Shown: piece after piece, positions 1 through 6,912 of the stretch
Position numbering within the stretch: the first letter of the stretch is position 1
How the letters are laid out: the number at the start of each line of letters is the position of its first letter
Source of the DNA: CAIKZD01 sp041675165
Lineage (GTDB): Bacteria; Patescibacteriota; Minisyncoccia; Moranbacterales; UBA2206
Direction: 5' to 3'
Length of the DNA: 40,077 nucleotides
NCBI GenBank assembly: GCA_041675165.1
Contig: JBAYUI010000008.1
Coordinates: 1-40,077, forward strand
Made by a program: the position numbers and the translations under genes
The notes under the pieces: generated by a model
What the model saw: only the letters and a program-made list of their open reading frames with translations
What the model was told of the DNA's origin: nothing
Database searches by the model: none

Positions 1-2
1 CC

Positions 3-941
3 GGCCTCAACTGGACATTTGTCTACAGCGAAGCGGTCACGGCCGGTACGACTGCGGCACTTTGCAACGCCTACGCCGTCACCATGTCTACCGCTGGAGC
101 AGAAACTTTGACCTATTCTTCAGGCACCGGTACCAACACCGTGGTGTGTACCGACTCGGCTACGGTGAACTCCGGCGAAACGGTTACGAGCGGTTTGAAC
201 TACACTCTCGGTACCATTGCTGACTCTACGGGTACACAGCCATTGGCGAGTATTAGTGGGAAGGCGGTGGTGAATAACAGTACGCAGGGAATAGCCTATA
301 ATTGCGATACCTTAAGAGGTTCGAACTCGCTTTACTATGATGCTGATAATCCATCTGGATCACTATTGGCATGTATATCTGGAGGGACTTCAACAGTGAC
401 TCTAACCACAGGAGTTACAGTTAGTACTGACTGGGGAGCTGGAAATAGCTTGAAAAATGATGGTGCGCAGAACCATTATGCCGATATCCCTGTTCCGAGC
501 GCTGTAACTCCTGGAAATATGCATGCTGAGTTTAATTTGCACACAGGCGGCACTTTGCCGACCGTAGGGCTTTGGGATATGTTTGATTGGACCAATGGAC
601 CGACTGCGATATACGCCCAAATTCAGAAAACAACAGGAAATGCATACCGCCTGAAAATTACTTACATCAACGGAACCACATCTGTCGGATATAACACTCC
701 ATCCGGAACATATTCAACAATGGATATTAATACCACGTATCATATTATAGTGGACGCATCGGCAACTACTGGGCAATTATCAGCGTCATTTCTTGGAACA
801 TCTAGCACATCAACAGGGCAAACGGTGTCTAATTTCACACCGGGTGCTACGGGTATGCGATTCGGGGAAGATCTTGGCAGTGGTCCTGCGGCACAAACGT
901 GGTACATCGATAATATAACAATGAAACCAAGCGTACAATAA
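3..941 (+). CDS. C-terminal part of a secreted, beta-rich surface protein (5' end outside window)
   Basis: The frame is open from the first bases of the window, so the start lies upstream; 312 residues are visible. The sequence is rich in Thr, Ser, Gly and Asn and almost free of Lys and charged helices, typical of extracellular beta-sandwich proteins of Parcubacteria. The last ~180 residues (from about SGGTSTVTL to WYIDNITMKP) look like a concanavalin/LamG-type jelly roll, which commonly ends in a W-Y-I-D-N motif. That assignment is inference; no catalytic motif is visible. The stop is followed two bases later by the ATG of the next secreted protein, so the two are probably co-transcribed and act at the cell surface. 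No cell-wall sorting motif is seen at the C-terminus. Confidence 0.75.
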   Translation, partial: GLNWTFVYSEAVTAGTTAALCNAYAVTMSTAGAETLTYSSGTGTNTVVCTDSATVNSGETVTSGLNYTLGTIADSTGTQPLASISGKAVVNNSTQGIAYNCDTLRGSNSLYYDADNPSGSLLACISGGTSTVTLTTGVTVSTDWGAGNSLKNDGAQNHYADIPVPSAVTPGNMHAEFNLHTGGTLPTVGLWDMFDWTNGPTAIYAQIQKTTGNAYRLKITYINGTTSVGYNTPSGTYSTMDINTTYHIIVDASATTGQLSASFLGTSSTSTGQTVSNFTPGATGMRFGEDLGSGPAAQTWYIDNITMKPSVQ

Positions 942-943
942 TT

Positions 944-3121
944 ATGAAAAAGATATTTTTTCTAGCGTTGGTGTGTGTAATAAGTTTATCTGTATGCCCT
1001 AAAGCTCACGCACAGGATTGGGTTTTTGATCCTCAAAATATTGGTGGGCATGGATGTAGTGATAATGGAACGGGAGCAGTTGATCATCCGTTTTGCAGTG
1101 TTTTCAATAAAGTATATTATGGATGGAATGCCCCGCAAGCGGGAGATACGATATATCTTCGCGGGGGAACCTGGACTGGTCGGCAATTCTGGATGAGCGC
1201 GGCAGCTTTGCAAAATGGAACGGCAGCGCATCCAATTGAAATAAGGCCATATCCGGGGGATACGGTCGTATTTGATGGATCAATGGGCAACAATGATTAT
1301 CTGATACAATTTGTGGGAAATGGTCATAATTACCTTCATTTCATTGGACCTTTTGAGGTCAAAAATTATGTTTCAGTTTTAGATTCACAGATAGGGACAG
1401 TTGGCGATGACTATACTCACAGAGGAATGATCTTTAAGGATTTTTATATCCATGATGGCGGTGAAGGCTTTTATATGCGTCACTTTTCGGATACAACTAT
1501 CGATGGTTTGACTTGCTTGGAAATGCATCTAAAAGACAATCACTCCGTCTGCGTTGGGTGGAGAGGAGACACATGGCACATAAATGATAACCTGACGATA
1601 AAAAATTCAACCTGTAGTGGTATATGGGACGGTCGGACAGCGGATGAAAAAGGCGATGCTGATTGTTTCTGGGGTGATCAATTTGGGGAACATTTGTATC
1701 TGTACAATCTTGAGGCCTCAAGGGCCGAGGAAGATGGCATTGATTTCAAATCTAGAATTATCGAAGGACACCACCTTATATCACACGACAATGGTGCTTG
1801 TGGTTTTAAGGTTTGGGGAGAGTCTGGTCTGCGAGTAGGTGGAGTAACGGTTCATTATTCCGATATATTGGCGTATCGAAATTCAGAGACTGGACTAAAA
1901 TCCACTGGCGCATTTGACGTTGTGCATACATACATTGATAACGCGACGTTGTGGGGCAATGGCCAAGATGATCTCAAAAACACCCGTGGCGGGGTGGATG
2001 GATCAGATTCATCGCATGTTTATTTACGAAACTCAATCCTGGGGCTATCCAAAGGAGTTGAATATTATATGGTAGATCCGGGAACCGTAGGGAATTCGAT
2101 ATGGACAGAAATGACCAACTCAGATCTTTTTCATGACCCAAACAATGTCAGCTCTTTGTCCATAAACCCAAATTGCGGGTCATTGTCTGGACATTTTACA
2201 ACAACTGAATACACAAATGGTTATTTTAATACTCTATTGTCAGGCGGGTATAGTTGCGCAGGGTCATACATTTATGCAACCGCAACCAATCCGATGTCCA
2301 TTGATCCATTGTTAATTAGCCCCGCTCAGGTTTGGGATTGGCAATCCGTGGGAACAGGCACTGCCATTGGGAATACCCTGACACTTTTTAATTGTGCCCT
2401 CACTCCCTGGCCAAATCCTGTTGTCGGGCATTACGTCGAGATAAATGCTGATGGAATACGTCGGCAAATAACTGCAGTCGGTGATGGCGTAACAGATTGG
2501 ACAATAACTTTCACTCCGGCCCTTGACACTCCTGTTGCTGGATCTGTAGGAAATGGCGAAGTGGGAACAGGTTTTGAGGTTCAGGGATGGGCGTCAAATG
2601 TCATACTAACTAATAACTTCTTGTTGTCTCCAACATCTCCGGTAAAAAACGCAGGAGTATTCGTGCCAGGAATAACTTGTGCCCAGGCAGATGACAATGG
2701 TGGTTCTTCTCTTACTAATTGCATTCATTGGTCTGGCACAGCTCCATCTATAGGATATACTGGAAGTACGTGGGCTGCGGACACTACTACTTACACAATC
2801 GGTGGCTCTATCTCGGGTCTCGTGGGGTCAGTTATCCTGGAAGATAATGGAATAGAATTACTCGCGCATTCTACTAACGACACTTTCACCTTTGCTGGAC
2901 CTCTCCATAGTAGTAATACGTATGCTGTCACCGTTTCCACTCAACCCGCTGGGCAGACCTGCACAGTGACCAACGGCACCGGTACGGTCACCAGCGCTAA
3001 CGTGACAAATATAGATGTCACCTGCACGGGGGCTGGAATATCTGGCGGGTACACTGGCTACCTCCACACCGGCCTCGCCCATTTCACTTTGGGTGGTGGT
3101 GGGAGCTTCCACTACAACTAA
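944..3121 (+). CDS. Secreted right-handed parallel beta-helix protein with C-terminal Ig-like repeat
   Basis: 725 residues. The N-terminus (MKKIFFLALVCVISLSVCPK then AHAQ) is a clear Sec signal peptide with a likely cut after AHA. Residues ~45-420 carry periodic short strands with Asn/Asp/Gly turns (GDTIYLRGGTW, IDGLTCLEMHL, LTIKNSTCSG, DGIDFKSRIIEG), the pattern of pectate-lyase-like right-handed beta-helices (NosD/DUF1565-like). Residues ~615-705 resemble a bacterial surface repeat (GSISGLVGSVILEDNG, then AVTVSTQPAGQTCTV and NVTNIDVTCTG). The Gly/His/Tyr-rich tail ends GGGGSFHYN. It could bind or cleave polysaccharide, but no catalytic residues can be assigned. It starts 2 bp after the upstream gene and is followed by a hairpin terminator. 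No strong ribosome-binding site is visible. Confidence 0.8.
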   Translation: MKKIFFLALVCVISLSVCPKAHAQDWVFDPQNIGGHGCSDNGTGAVDHPFCSVFNKVYYGWNAPQAGDTIYLRGGTWTGRQFWMSAAALQNGTAAHPIEIRPYPGDTVVFDGSMGNNDYLIQFVGNGHNYLHFIGPFEVKNYVSVLDSQIGTVGDDYTHRGMIFKDFYIHDGGEGFYMRHFSDTTIDGLTCLEMHLKDNHSVCVGWRGDTWHINDNLTIKNSTCSGIWDGRTADEKGDADCFWGDQFGEHLYLYNLEASRAEEDGIDFKSRIIEGHHLISHDNGACGFKVWGESGLRVGGVTVHYSDILAYRNSETGLKSTGAFDVVHTYIDNATLWGNGQDDLKNTRGGVDGSDSSHVYLRNSILGLSKGVEYYMVDPGTVGNSIWTEMTNSDLFHDPNNVSSLSINPNCGSLSGHFTTTEYTNGYFNTLLSGGYSCAGSYIYATATNPMSIDPLLISPAQVWDWQSVGTGTAIGNTLTLFNCALTPWPNPVVGHYVEINADGIRRQITAVGDGVTDWTITFTPALDTPVAGSVGNGEVGTGFEVQGWASNVILTNNFLLSPTSPVKNAGVFVPGITCAQADDNGGSSLTNCIHWSGTAPSIGYTGSTWAADTTTYTIGGSISGLVGSVILEDNGIELLAHSTNDTFTFAGPLHSSNTYAVTVSTQPAGQTCTVTNGTGTVTSANVTNIDVTCTGAGISGGYTGYLHTGLAHFTLGGGGSFHYN

Positions 3122-3152
3122 AAAATTTAGCTTGGCATGTCTGCAAAAAAAC

Positions 3153-3179
3153 AACTCGCTTTCCAATGGCGAGTTTTTT
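3153..3179 (+). terminator. Intrinsic terminator of the surface-protein pair
   Basis: Stem AACTCGC (3153-3159) pairs with GCGAGTT (3169-3175), with a 9-nt loop and following T residues. Confidence 0.8.
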
Positions 3180-3229
3180 GGCGCAAGAAAATATAAATTT
3201 TCAATTCATAATCAATATTGCTTCCTGGG

Positions 3230-3261
3230 CGGAATCTCTCATCAAGAGGACTCCGTTTTTT
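3230..3261. repeat. Palindromic repeat 'CGGAGTC' family, copy 1, terminator-like
   Basis: Arms CGGAATCTCT and AGAGGACTCCG flank a short loop and are followed by TTTTTT. Same family as 4002-4029, 5423-5447 and 6800-6832. This copy is the most diverged. Confidence 0.7.
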
Positions 3262-3306
3262 CGTGAGGACAGGCGAAGGGGATGAATGAGAATGAATATA
3301 CACAAC

Positions 3307-3335
3307 GTAGAGACGAGGCATTGCCTCGTCTCTAC
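3307..3335. repeat. Palindrome of the GTAGAGACG family (intergenic copy)
   Basis: GTAGAGACGAGGCA (3307-3320) is the exact reverse complement of 3322-3335 around one central T. The outer GTAGAGAC/GTCTCTAC arms recur at 18703-18726 and inside uvrA (29585-29620); a GTAGGGAC variant lies in uvrC. Confidence 0.85.
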
Positions 3336-3343
3336 TTTGTATA

Positions 3344-3372
3344 TTGCACAAAAAACAGGGTAGTGATAGAAT
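3344..3372 (+). promoter_or_regulatory. Promoter of the 138-aa orphan
   Basis: TTGCAC (3344-3349), a 17-bp spacer and TAGAAT (3367-3372). The -10 and start region GATAGAATAACAGTA resembles that of the rhuM promoter at 4181-4195. Confidence 0.65.
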
Positions 3373-3398
3373 AACAGTAGAAAATAAAAATCAAAAAA

Positions 3399-3815
3399 AT
3401 GGACATAATCCCTTATCAAGCCAAAGCAAAAAAGATTTCCGGTACCAGTCGAACGGAAGTTTATCGGGGTGCGCTAACTATTTTTTCAGAAATAAAAAAA
3501 GCTACCAAAAGGCGGCCATATATCCGTAGCGCGTATTTTAAAAAAGAAAAAATATTCTTTGATTATTTCTGGGACCATTTGCGGCAGAAACCGTACAAAG
3601 ATAGACTGGAGCGACTTAAATATTTTGGAGCGGCAGTTGACTTGGTTAAAAATTCAAAAAATAAACCATTAGTTAAAAGTAATCCAAATAAATCGAAAGA
3701 ATTTTTCTATAGATTTACTGGACTGACAGCGGAAAAGAATCTATTTTTTGTCCAGATCAAAGAAGATTCTAAAACTAAACACAAATATTTCATGTCTTGT
3801 TTCCCGCCTTCATAA
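3399..3815 (+). CDS. Small basic protein, possible BECR-fold nuclease/toxin-like
   Basis: 138 residues, Lys-rich, start ATG at 3399 just downstream of its own promoter. I do not recognise a named family with certainty. The C-terminal half (LKYFGAAVDLVKNS, FYRFTGLTAEKNLFFVQIKE, then KYFMSCFP) resembles small phage-associated nuclease domains that end in an aromatic-Ser-x-Phe-Pro strand (barnase/EndoU/colicin/RelE group). That is an inference from motif shape only. No antitoxin gene is adjacent; the next element downstream is a KilA-N remnant. The position in an island of phage-antirepressor-type genes supports a mobile origin. Confidence 0.55.
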   Translation: MDIIPYQAKAKKISGTSRTEVYRGALTIFSEIKKATKRRPYIRSAYFKKEKIFFDYFWDHLRQKPYKDRLERLKYFGAAVDLVKNSKNKPLVKSNPNKSKEFFYRFTGLTAEKNLFFVQIKEDSKTKHKYFMSCFPPS

Positions 3816-3901
3816 TTTTGAAAATAAAAAAATCCCCCGCCGTAGTAGGGTGTGGAAACCCTGGGCCGGGAACTTTCTATATATTAATACTACCAAACAA
3901 T

Positions 3902-3967
3902 GCGAAATATGTCAACGCTCGGGAAAATGCCTATATTTCTCTGACGGACATAGCGAGGTTTAAAAAT
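3902..3967 (+). pseudogene. Remnant of a KilA-N domain protein N-terminus
   Basis: About 22 codons translate to NARENAYISLTDIARFKN, matching the opening strand-helix of KilA-N proteins (typically ...YISLTDMAKYKN). The homology then stops and the frame runs into the CGGAGTC palindrome. The gene appears truncated by deletion, so this is a decayed relic of a phage-type DNA-binding gene rather than a working one. Confidence 0.55.
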
Positions 3968-4001
3968 ATTGATTTTAAATTTTACAATTCCTTATTTCCT
4001 A

Positions 4002-4029
4002 GGCGGAGTCTCTCGCAGAGGACTCCGCC
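4002..4029. repeat. Palindromic repeat 'CGGAGTC' family, copy 2
   Basis: GGCGGAGTC (4002-4010) and GACTCCGCC (4021-4029) are perfect 9-bp inverted arms; the inner TCT/AGA extends the stem. Confidence 0.85.
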
Positions 4030-4101
4030 GTTGCAACGCCGTCAGAGTCCTCTTTTTTCACTTCGCAGGCTCGTTCAAAAAGAGAGACTCCGACGAGGAG
4101 A

Positions 4102-4130
4102 AACAACCCTTAAAGCTCAACTTCTGATGG
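4102..4130. repeat. 29-bp direct repeat, copy 1
   Basis: Begins AACAACCCTTAAAGC and ends TCAACTTCTGATGG; identical to 5316-5344. Confidence 0.85.
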
Positions 4131-4141
4131 TTTTTGTGAAA

Positions 4142-4188
4142 TTATCCACAGGCCGAGTGGTTGACGGAGATAGTGGAGATGATAGAAT
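4142..4188 (+). promoter_or_regulatory. rhuM promoter with upstream DnaA-box sequence
   Basis: TTATCCACA (4142-4150), a 10-bp gap, TTGACG (4161-4166), a 16-bp spacer and TAGAAT (4183-4188). The whole ~80-bp block resembles 6838-6884. Confidence 0.75.
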
Positions 4189-4215
4189 ATCAGTATAAGT
4201 ACGTAATAAAAAATT

Positions 4216-5225
4216 ATGAAAAAAAGTAAATTGCCTGATGATCAAATTGTTTTTTATCAAACCCCGGATGGTTCGGGTTAATATTGAAGTTTTTTATGCT
4301 GAGGAAAATATTTGGCTTCCACAAAAACGTATGGCAGAACTTTTTGAGACCACAGTGCCAAATGTCAATATGCATTTGAGAAATCTATTTAAAAGAGGGG
4401 AAATAGAAGAAAATTCAGTTATTAAGGATTTCTTAATAACTGCCGCAGACGGCAAAAATTACAAGACCAAATTTTATTCACTCGAAGCTGTTATTGCGGT
4501 TGGCTACAGAGTCAATACCGAACGCGGCACGCAATTTCGTCAATGGGCGACGGGAGTTTTGAAAAATTATATCCACAAAGGCTACGCATTGGACGTCAAT
4601 CGGATGAAATATGGTTCTCGTTTCAGTGCCAGGTATTTCGACGAACTGTACGAAGAAATCAAAGACATTCGTACCAGTGAACGGAGAATCTATCAAAAAA
4701 TTACGGATATATATGAGACAGCTATCGATTATTCTCCCAATACTCGTGAAAGCAAGGAATTTTTTGCGACCGTACAAAATAAATTACATTTTGCCATCAC
4801 TGGAAAAACAGCCGCCGAAATTATCATTAATCGGGCGAATAGCAAGAAGGAAAAAAATGGGGCTGACTTCTTGGCGACGTTCGCCGGATGGAAAGATTAT
4901 GCCCAGCGACGCAGTGATTGCCAAAAATTATCTGGATAAAAAAGAATTAGCCCATCTCAATAGTATTGGTAATATGTATTTGGATTATGCTGAGTTGCAA
5001 GCGGCGCGCGGTCGAGTAATGACTATGAAAGATTGGACTCAAAAACTCAACGCTTTTCTCAAATTCACTGAATACGAAATTTTGACCAACGCTGGCAAGG
5101 TTTCTCATGAAGTGGCAGTCGCTTTGGCGGAAGATGAATATGAAAAATATCGCCAGAAGCAGGATAAAAATTATGTGTCTGATTTTGATCGAGAGGTGAA
5201 GAAGATTTTGAAGAGAAGGGAATAG
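4216..5225 (+). pseudogene. rhuM: RhuM-family protein, interrupted by two +1 frameshifts
   Basis: Three frames join into one RhuM-like protein. The first starts at ATG 4216 (MKKSKLPDDQIVFYQTPDGS); the frame is lost at the G run near 4277. The second frame runs from NIEVFYAEENIWLPQKRMAEL to NRANSKKEK; the frame is lost again at an A7 run near 4851-4857. The third frame (MGLTSW to VKKILKRRE) ends at TAA 5223-5225. Both breaks are repaired by removing one base from a homopolymer, so this is either a recent pseudogene or two consensus-sequence errors. RhuM proteins occur in mobile islands and were first noted as virulence-associated in Salmonella; the N-terminal region resembles phage antirepressor DNA-binding domains. 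The biochemical role is unknown. Confidence 0.85.
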
Positions 5226-5290
5226 CTTTGCGATAAATTGTGAGCAGAATTCCAAAGGTTGGACCTTAGGAATTCTCAGAAGACAGCCTT

Positions 5291-5344
5291 GAAGTTGAGC
5301 TTTTGAAGAGAGAGGAACAACCCTTAAAGCTCAACTTCTGATGG
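5291..5344. repeat. Inverted repeat containing second 29-bp repeat copy
   Basis: GAAGTTGAGCTTT (5291-5303) is the reverse complement of 5326-5338. The right half (5316-5344) is identical to 4102-4130, so the earlier copy lacks the left arm. Confidence 0.85.
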
Positions 5345-5369
5345 GTTACCAAACTTTAATAGTAAGAAA

Positions 5370-5403
5370 GGGACTAAGTCCCGAAGCTTCGGGACTTAGT
5401 CCC
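5370..5403. repeat. Perfect 34-bp palindrome
   Basis: GGGACTAAGTCCCGAAG followed directly by its exact reverse complement, no loop. It contains nested GGGACTAAGTCCC, itself nearly self-complementary, so it can form a cruciform or a branched hairpin. Confidence 0.95.
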
Positions 5404-5422
5404 AAATGGAGCATCTTTTAGA

Positions 5423-5447
5423 CGGAGTCTCTCGCAAGAGGACTCCG
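5423..5447. repeat. Palindromic repeat 'CGGAGTC' family, copy 3
   Basis: CGGAGTCTCT and AGAGGACTCCG arms around CGCA. No T run follows, unlike copies 1 and 4. Confidence 0.85.
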
Positions 5448-5547
5448 CTAGTATATTCCAATCCTAGGATAAGACTGTACAGATGAGCTTTTTAAAAATT
5501 CCAGTCAAATAAAAAATGCTTTGTATCAGCCAAATAAAGTACATTCT

Positions 5548-5609
5548 GACTATTGTATATTCAAATGTATAATAGTCTTGACTTTTTTACAGTATCGTGT
5601 ATAATAGTC
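5548..5609 (+). promoter_or_regulatory. Promoter with repeated operator-like sites
   Basis: TTGACT (5578-5583), a 16-bp spacer and TATAAT (5600-5605). The 12-mer TGTATAATAGTC occurs at 5566-5577 and 5598-5609 (the latter covers the -10), and an inverted, imperfect copy is at 5548-5559. The arrangement suggests repressor binding and possible autoregulation. Confidence 0.7.
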
Positions 5610-5613
5610 ATAT

Positions 5614-6738
5614 ATGGAAAGAAAACAAACTAAGCAAATAATCAAAGATTTGGCCAAGAAGATGGTTTTTGTTGTTGGTCCGCGCCAAGTTGGCAAGACG
5701 TGGCTGGCTAAGGAAATAGGTAAAAATTTCAAGGAAACTGTCTATCTGAATTATGATCGTGCGGAAGACAGGGAAATCATCAAAAAAGAAAACTGGCCGC
5801 AGAAAACGGAGTTTTTAATATTGGATGAACTGCATAAAATGAAAGGCTGGAAAAACTATCTAAAAGGCGTGTATGATACTAAAAATGAAAATTTAAAAAT
5901 TTTAGTAACAGGAAGTGCTCGACTGAACACTTTTCGGCAGTCCGGAGATGCTATGTCCGGCAGATTTTTTTTGCATCGGCTCATGCCATTTTCTTTGGCG
6001 GAAATTCAAAAAGATAAATCTAGTCTTAATAATATCGAAAGATTGATTGAACGCGGAGGATTTCCTGAACCTTTTTTGGCGGAAGATGATTTTGAATCGC
6101 AAAGATGGCGTAGCCAATATCTGGACGGCCTCATTCGAACTGATATTTTGGATTTCGAAGTGGTGCATAATTTAAAAGCTATTCAAATGGTTTTGGAATT
6201 ACTCCGCAGAAAAGTTGGTTCGCCCGTTTCATATTTGTCGATTGCTGAAGATGTTCAAATATCTCCCGTTACGGTGAAGAAATATATTGATATCCTGGAA
6301 GAACTTTTTATTATATTCAAAGTTTCTCCTTTTTCTCGCAATGTTGCCCGTTCAATTCTCAAAGAACCAAAAATATATTTTTTTGATAATGGTCTGGTGA
6401 TTGGCTCAGATGGTGCAAGTTTTGAAAATTTTGTAGCAGTCAGTCTTTTGAAAAACTCGCTGGGAAAAACAGATTATACCGGCAAGAAAAACGAATTGAA
6501 ATATTTGCGTACTAAGGAGGGTAAAGAGGTGGATTTTGCCTTGGTGGAAAATGATAAAATCCTTGAAATTATTGAAGTAAAAACATCGGATGGCGATATC
6601 AGCGGCAATTTGCAATATTTTTCTGACAAATATGATTTGAAAGGTACGCAACTAGTCAAAGAATTGAAAAGAGAAAAATCAGTAGGGAAGATTGATGTAG
6701 TGGAGGCGGAGAAATATTTGAAGGGTTTGTTTATGTAG
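5614..6738 (+). CDS. AAA-family ATPase with DUF4143 C-terminal domain
   Basis: 374 residues, the usual length for this family. Walker A is GPRQVGKT (residues 22-29) and Walker B LILDELHKM (~68-76). A winged-helix-like middle follows (SIAEDVQISPVTVKKYIDIL). The C-terminal DUF4143 region ends in a PD-(D/E)xK-like core (KEVDFALVENDK... IIEVKT). Family members are widespread in mobile and accessory regions of bacteria and archaea; their substrate is unknown, and a nucleic-acid or toxin/antitoxin link is often proposed. It has its own strong promoter 8 bp before the ATG, so the 5' leader is very short and probably lacks a Shine-Dalgarno. The gene is followed by a CGGAGTC palindrome with a T run that can terminate it. 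Confidence 0.85.
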   Translation: MERKQTKQIIKDLAKKMVFVVGPRQVGKTWLAKEIGKNFKETVYLNYDRAEDREIIKKENWPQKTEFLILDELHKMKGWKNYLKGVYDTKNENLKILVTGSARLNTFRQSGDAMSGRFFLHRLMPFSLAEIQKDKSSLNNIERLIERGGFPEPFLAEDDFESQRWRSQYLDGLIRTDILDFEVVHNLKAIQMVLELLRRKVGSPVSYLSIAEDVQISPVTVKKYIDILEELFIIFKVSPFSRNVARSILKEPKIYFFDNGLVIGSDGASFENFVAVSLLKNSLGKTDYTGKKNELKYLRTKEGKEVDFALVENDKILEIIEVKTSDGDISGNLQYFSDKYDLKGTQLVKELKREKSVGKIDVVEAEKYLKGLFM

Positions 6739-6799
6739 TGAGATTAAGCATGTCTAGTGTTGGGTATATAAAGTGCCTAGGCATGAAATGTATTTTTCG

Positions 6800-6832
6800 G
6801 CGGAGTTTCTCGCAAGAGGACTCCGCTTTTTT
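6800..6832 (+). terminator. CGGAGTC palindrome, copy 4, acting as terminator
   Basis: GCGGAGT... and ...ACTCCGC arms (6800-6826) followed by six T residues, 61 bp after the DUF4143 stop. Structurally an intrinsic terminator made from the dispersed palindrome. Confidence 0.75.
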
Positions 6833-6837
6833 GCAAG

Positions 6838-6884
6838 TTATCCACAGGTCGGCTTGTTGACGGGGATAGATGGGATGATATAAT
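6838..6884 (+). promoter_or_regulatory. BRO-gene promoter with upstream DnaA-box sequence
   Basis: TTATCCACA (6838-6846), a 10-bp gap, TTGACG (6857-6862), a 16-bp spacer and a perfect TATAAT (6879-6884). Near-duplicate of the rhuM promoter block. Confidence 0.8.
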
Positions 6885-6912
6885 ATCATTATAATAAACT
6901 AAAATAAAAATC

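Larger units (their letters stand above)
3816..4215. other. Gene-free stretch: KilA-N relic, palindromes, promoter
   Basis: Holds the KilA-N relic (3902-3967), a CGGAGTC palindrome (4002-4029), a loose inverted repeat (4045-4058 with 4077-4090), a 29-bp repeat shared with 5316-5344, and the rhuM promoter. A longer frame across it is largely repeat-derived and not a gene. Confidence 0.7.
5226..5613. other. Gene-free stretch dense in inverted repeats
   Basis: Contains GAATTC-ended arms (5249-5276), an inverted pair GAAGTTGAGCTTT/AAAGCTCAACTTC (5291-5303 with 5326-5338), the second 29-bp repeat, a perfect 34-bp palindrome (5370-5403), a CGGAGTC palindrome (5423-5447), and the operator-like promoter of the next gene. 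No coding frame is credible. Confidence 0.8.

Noticed and set aside
402..620. Minus-strand open frames opposite the surface, repair and other genes
   Set aside because: They mirror the codon pattern of clear genes, lack start signals and have no recognisable families; many similar frames across the window were dropped for the same reason.
3797..4198. Long plus-strand open frame of 133 codons
   Set aside because: It crosses a KilA-N relic, the CGGAGTC palindrome and a promoter; only the short relic is homologous to anything I recognise.
4840..4870. Programmed frameshift in rhuM
   Set aside because: Two independent breaks at homopolymers and no stimulatory structure; decay or sequence error is simpler.
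3230..6832. CRISPR array from repeated palindromes
   Set aside because: Copies are hundreds of bases apart with genes between them; no regular short spacers and no cas genes in the window.
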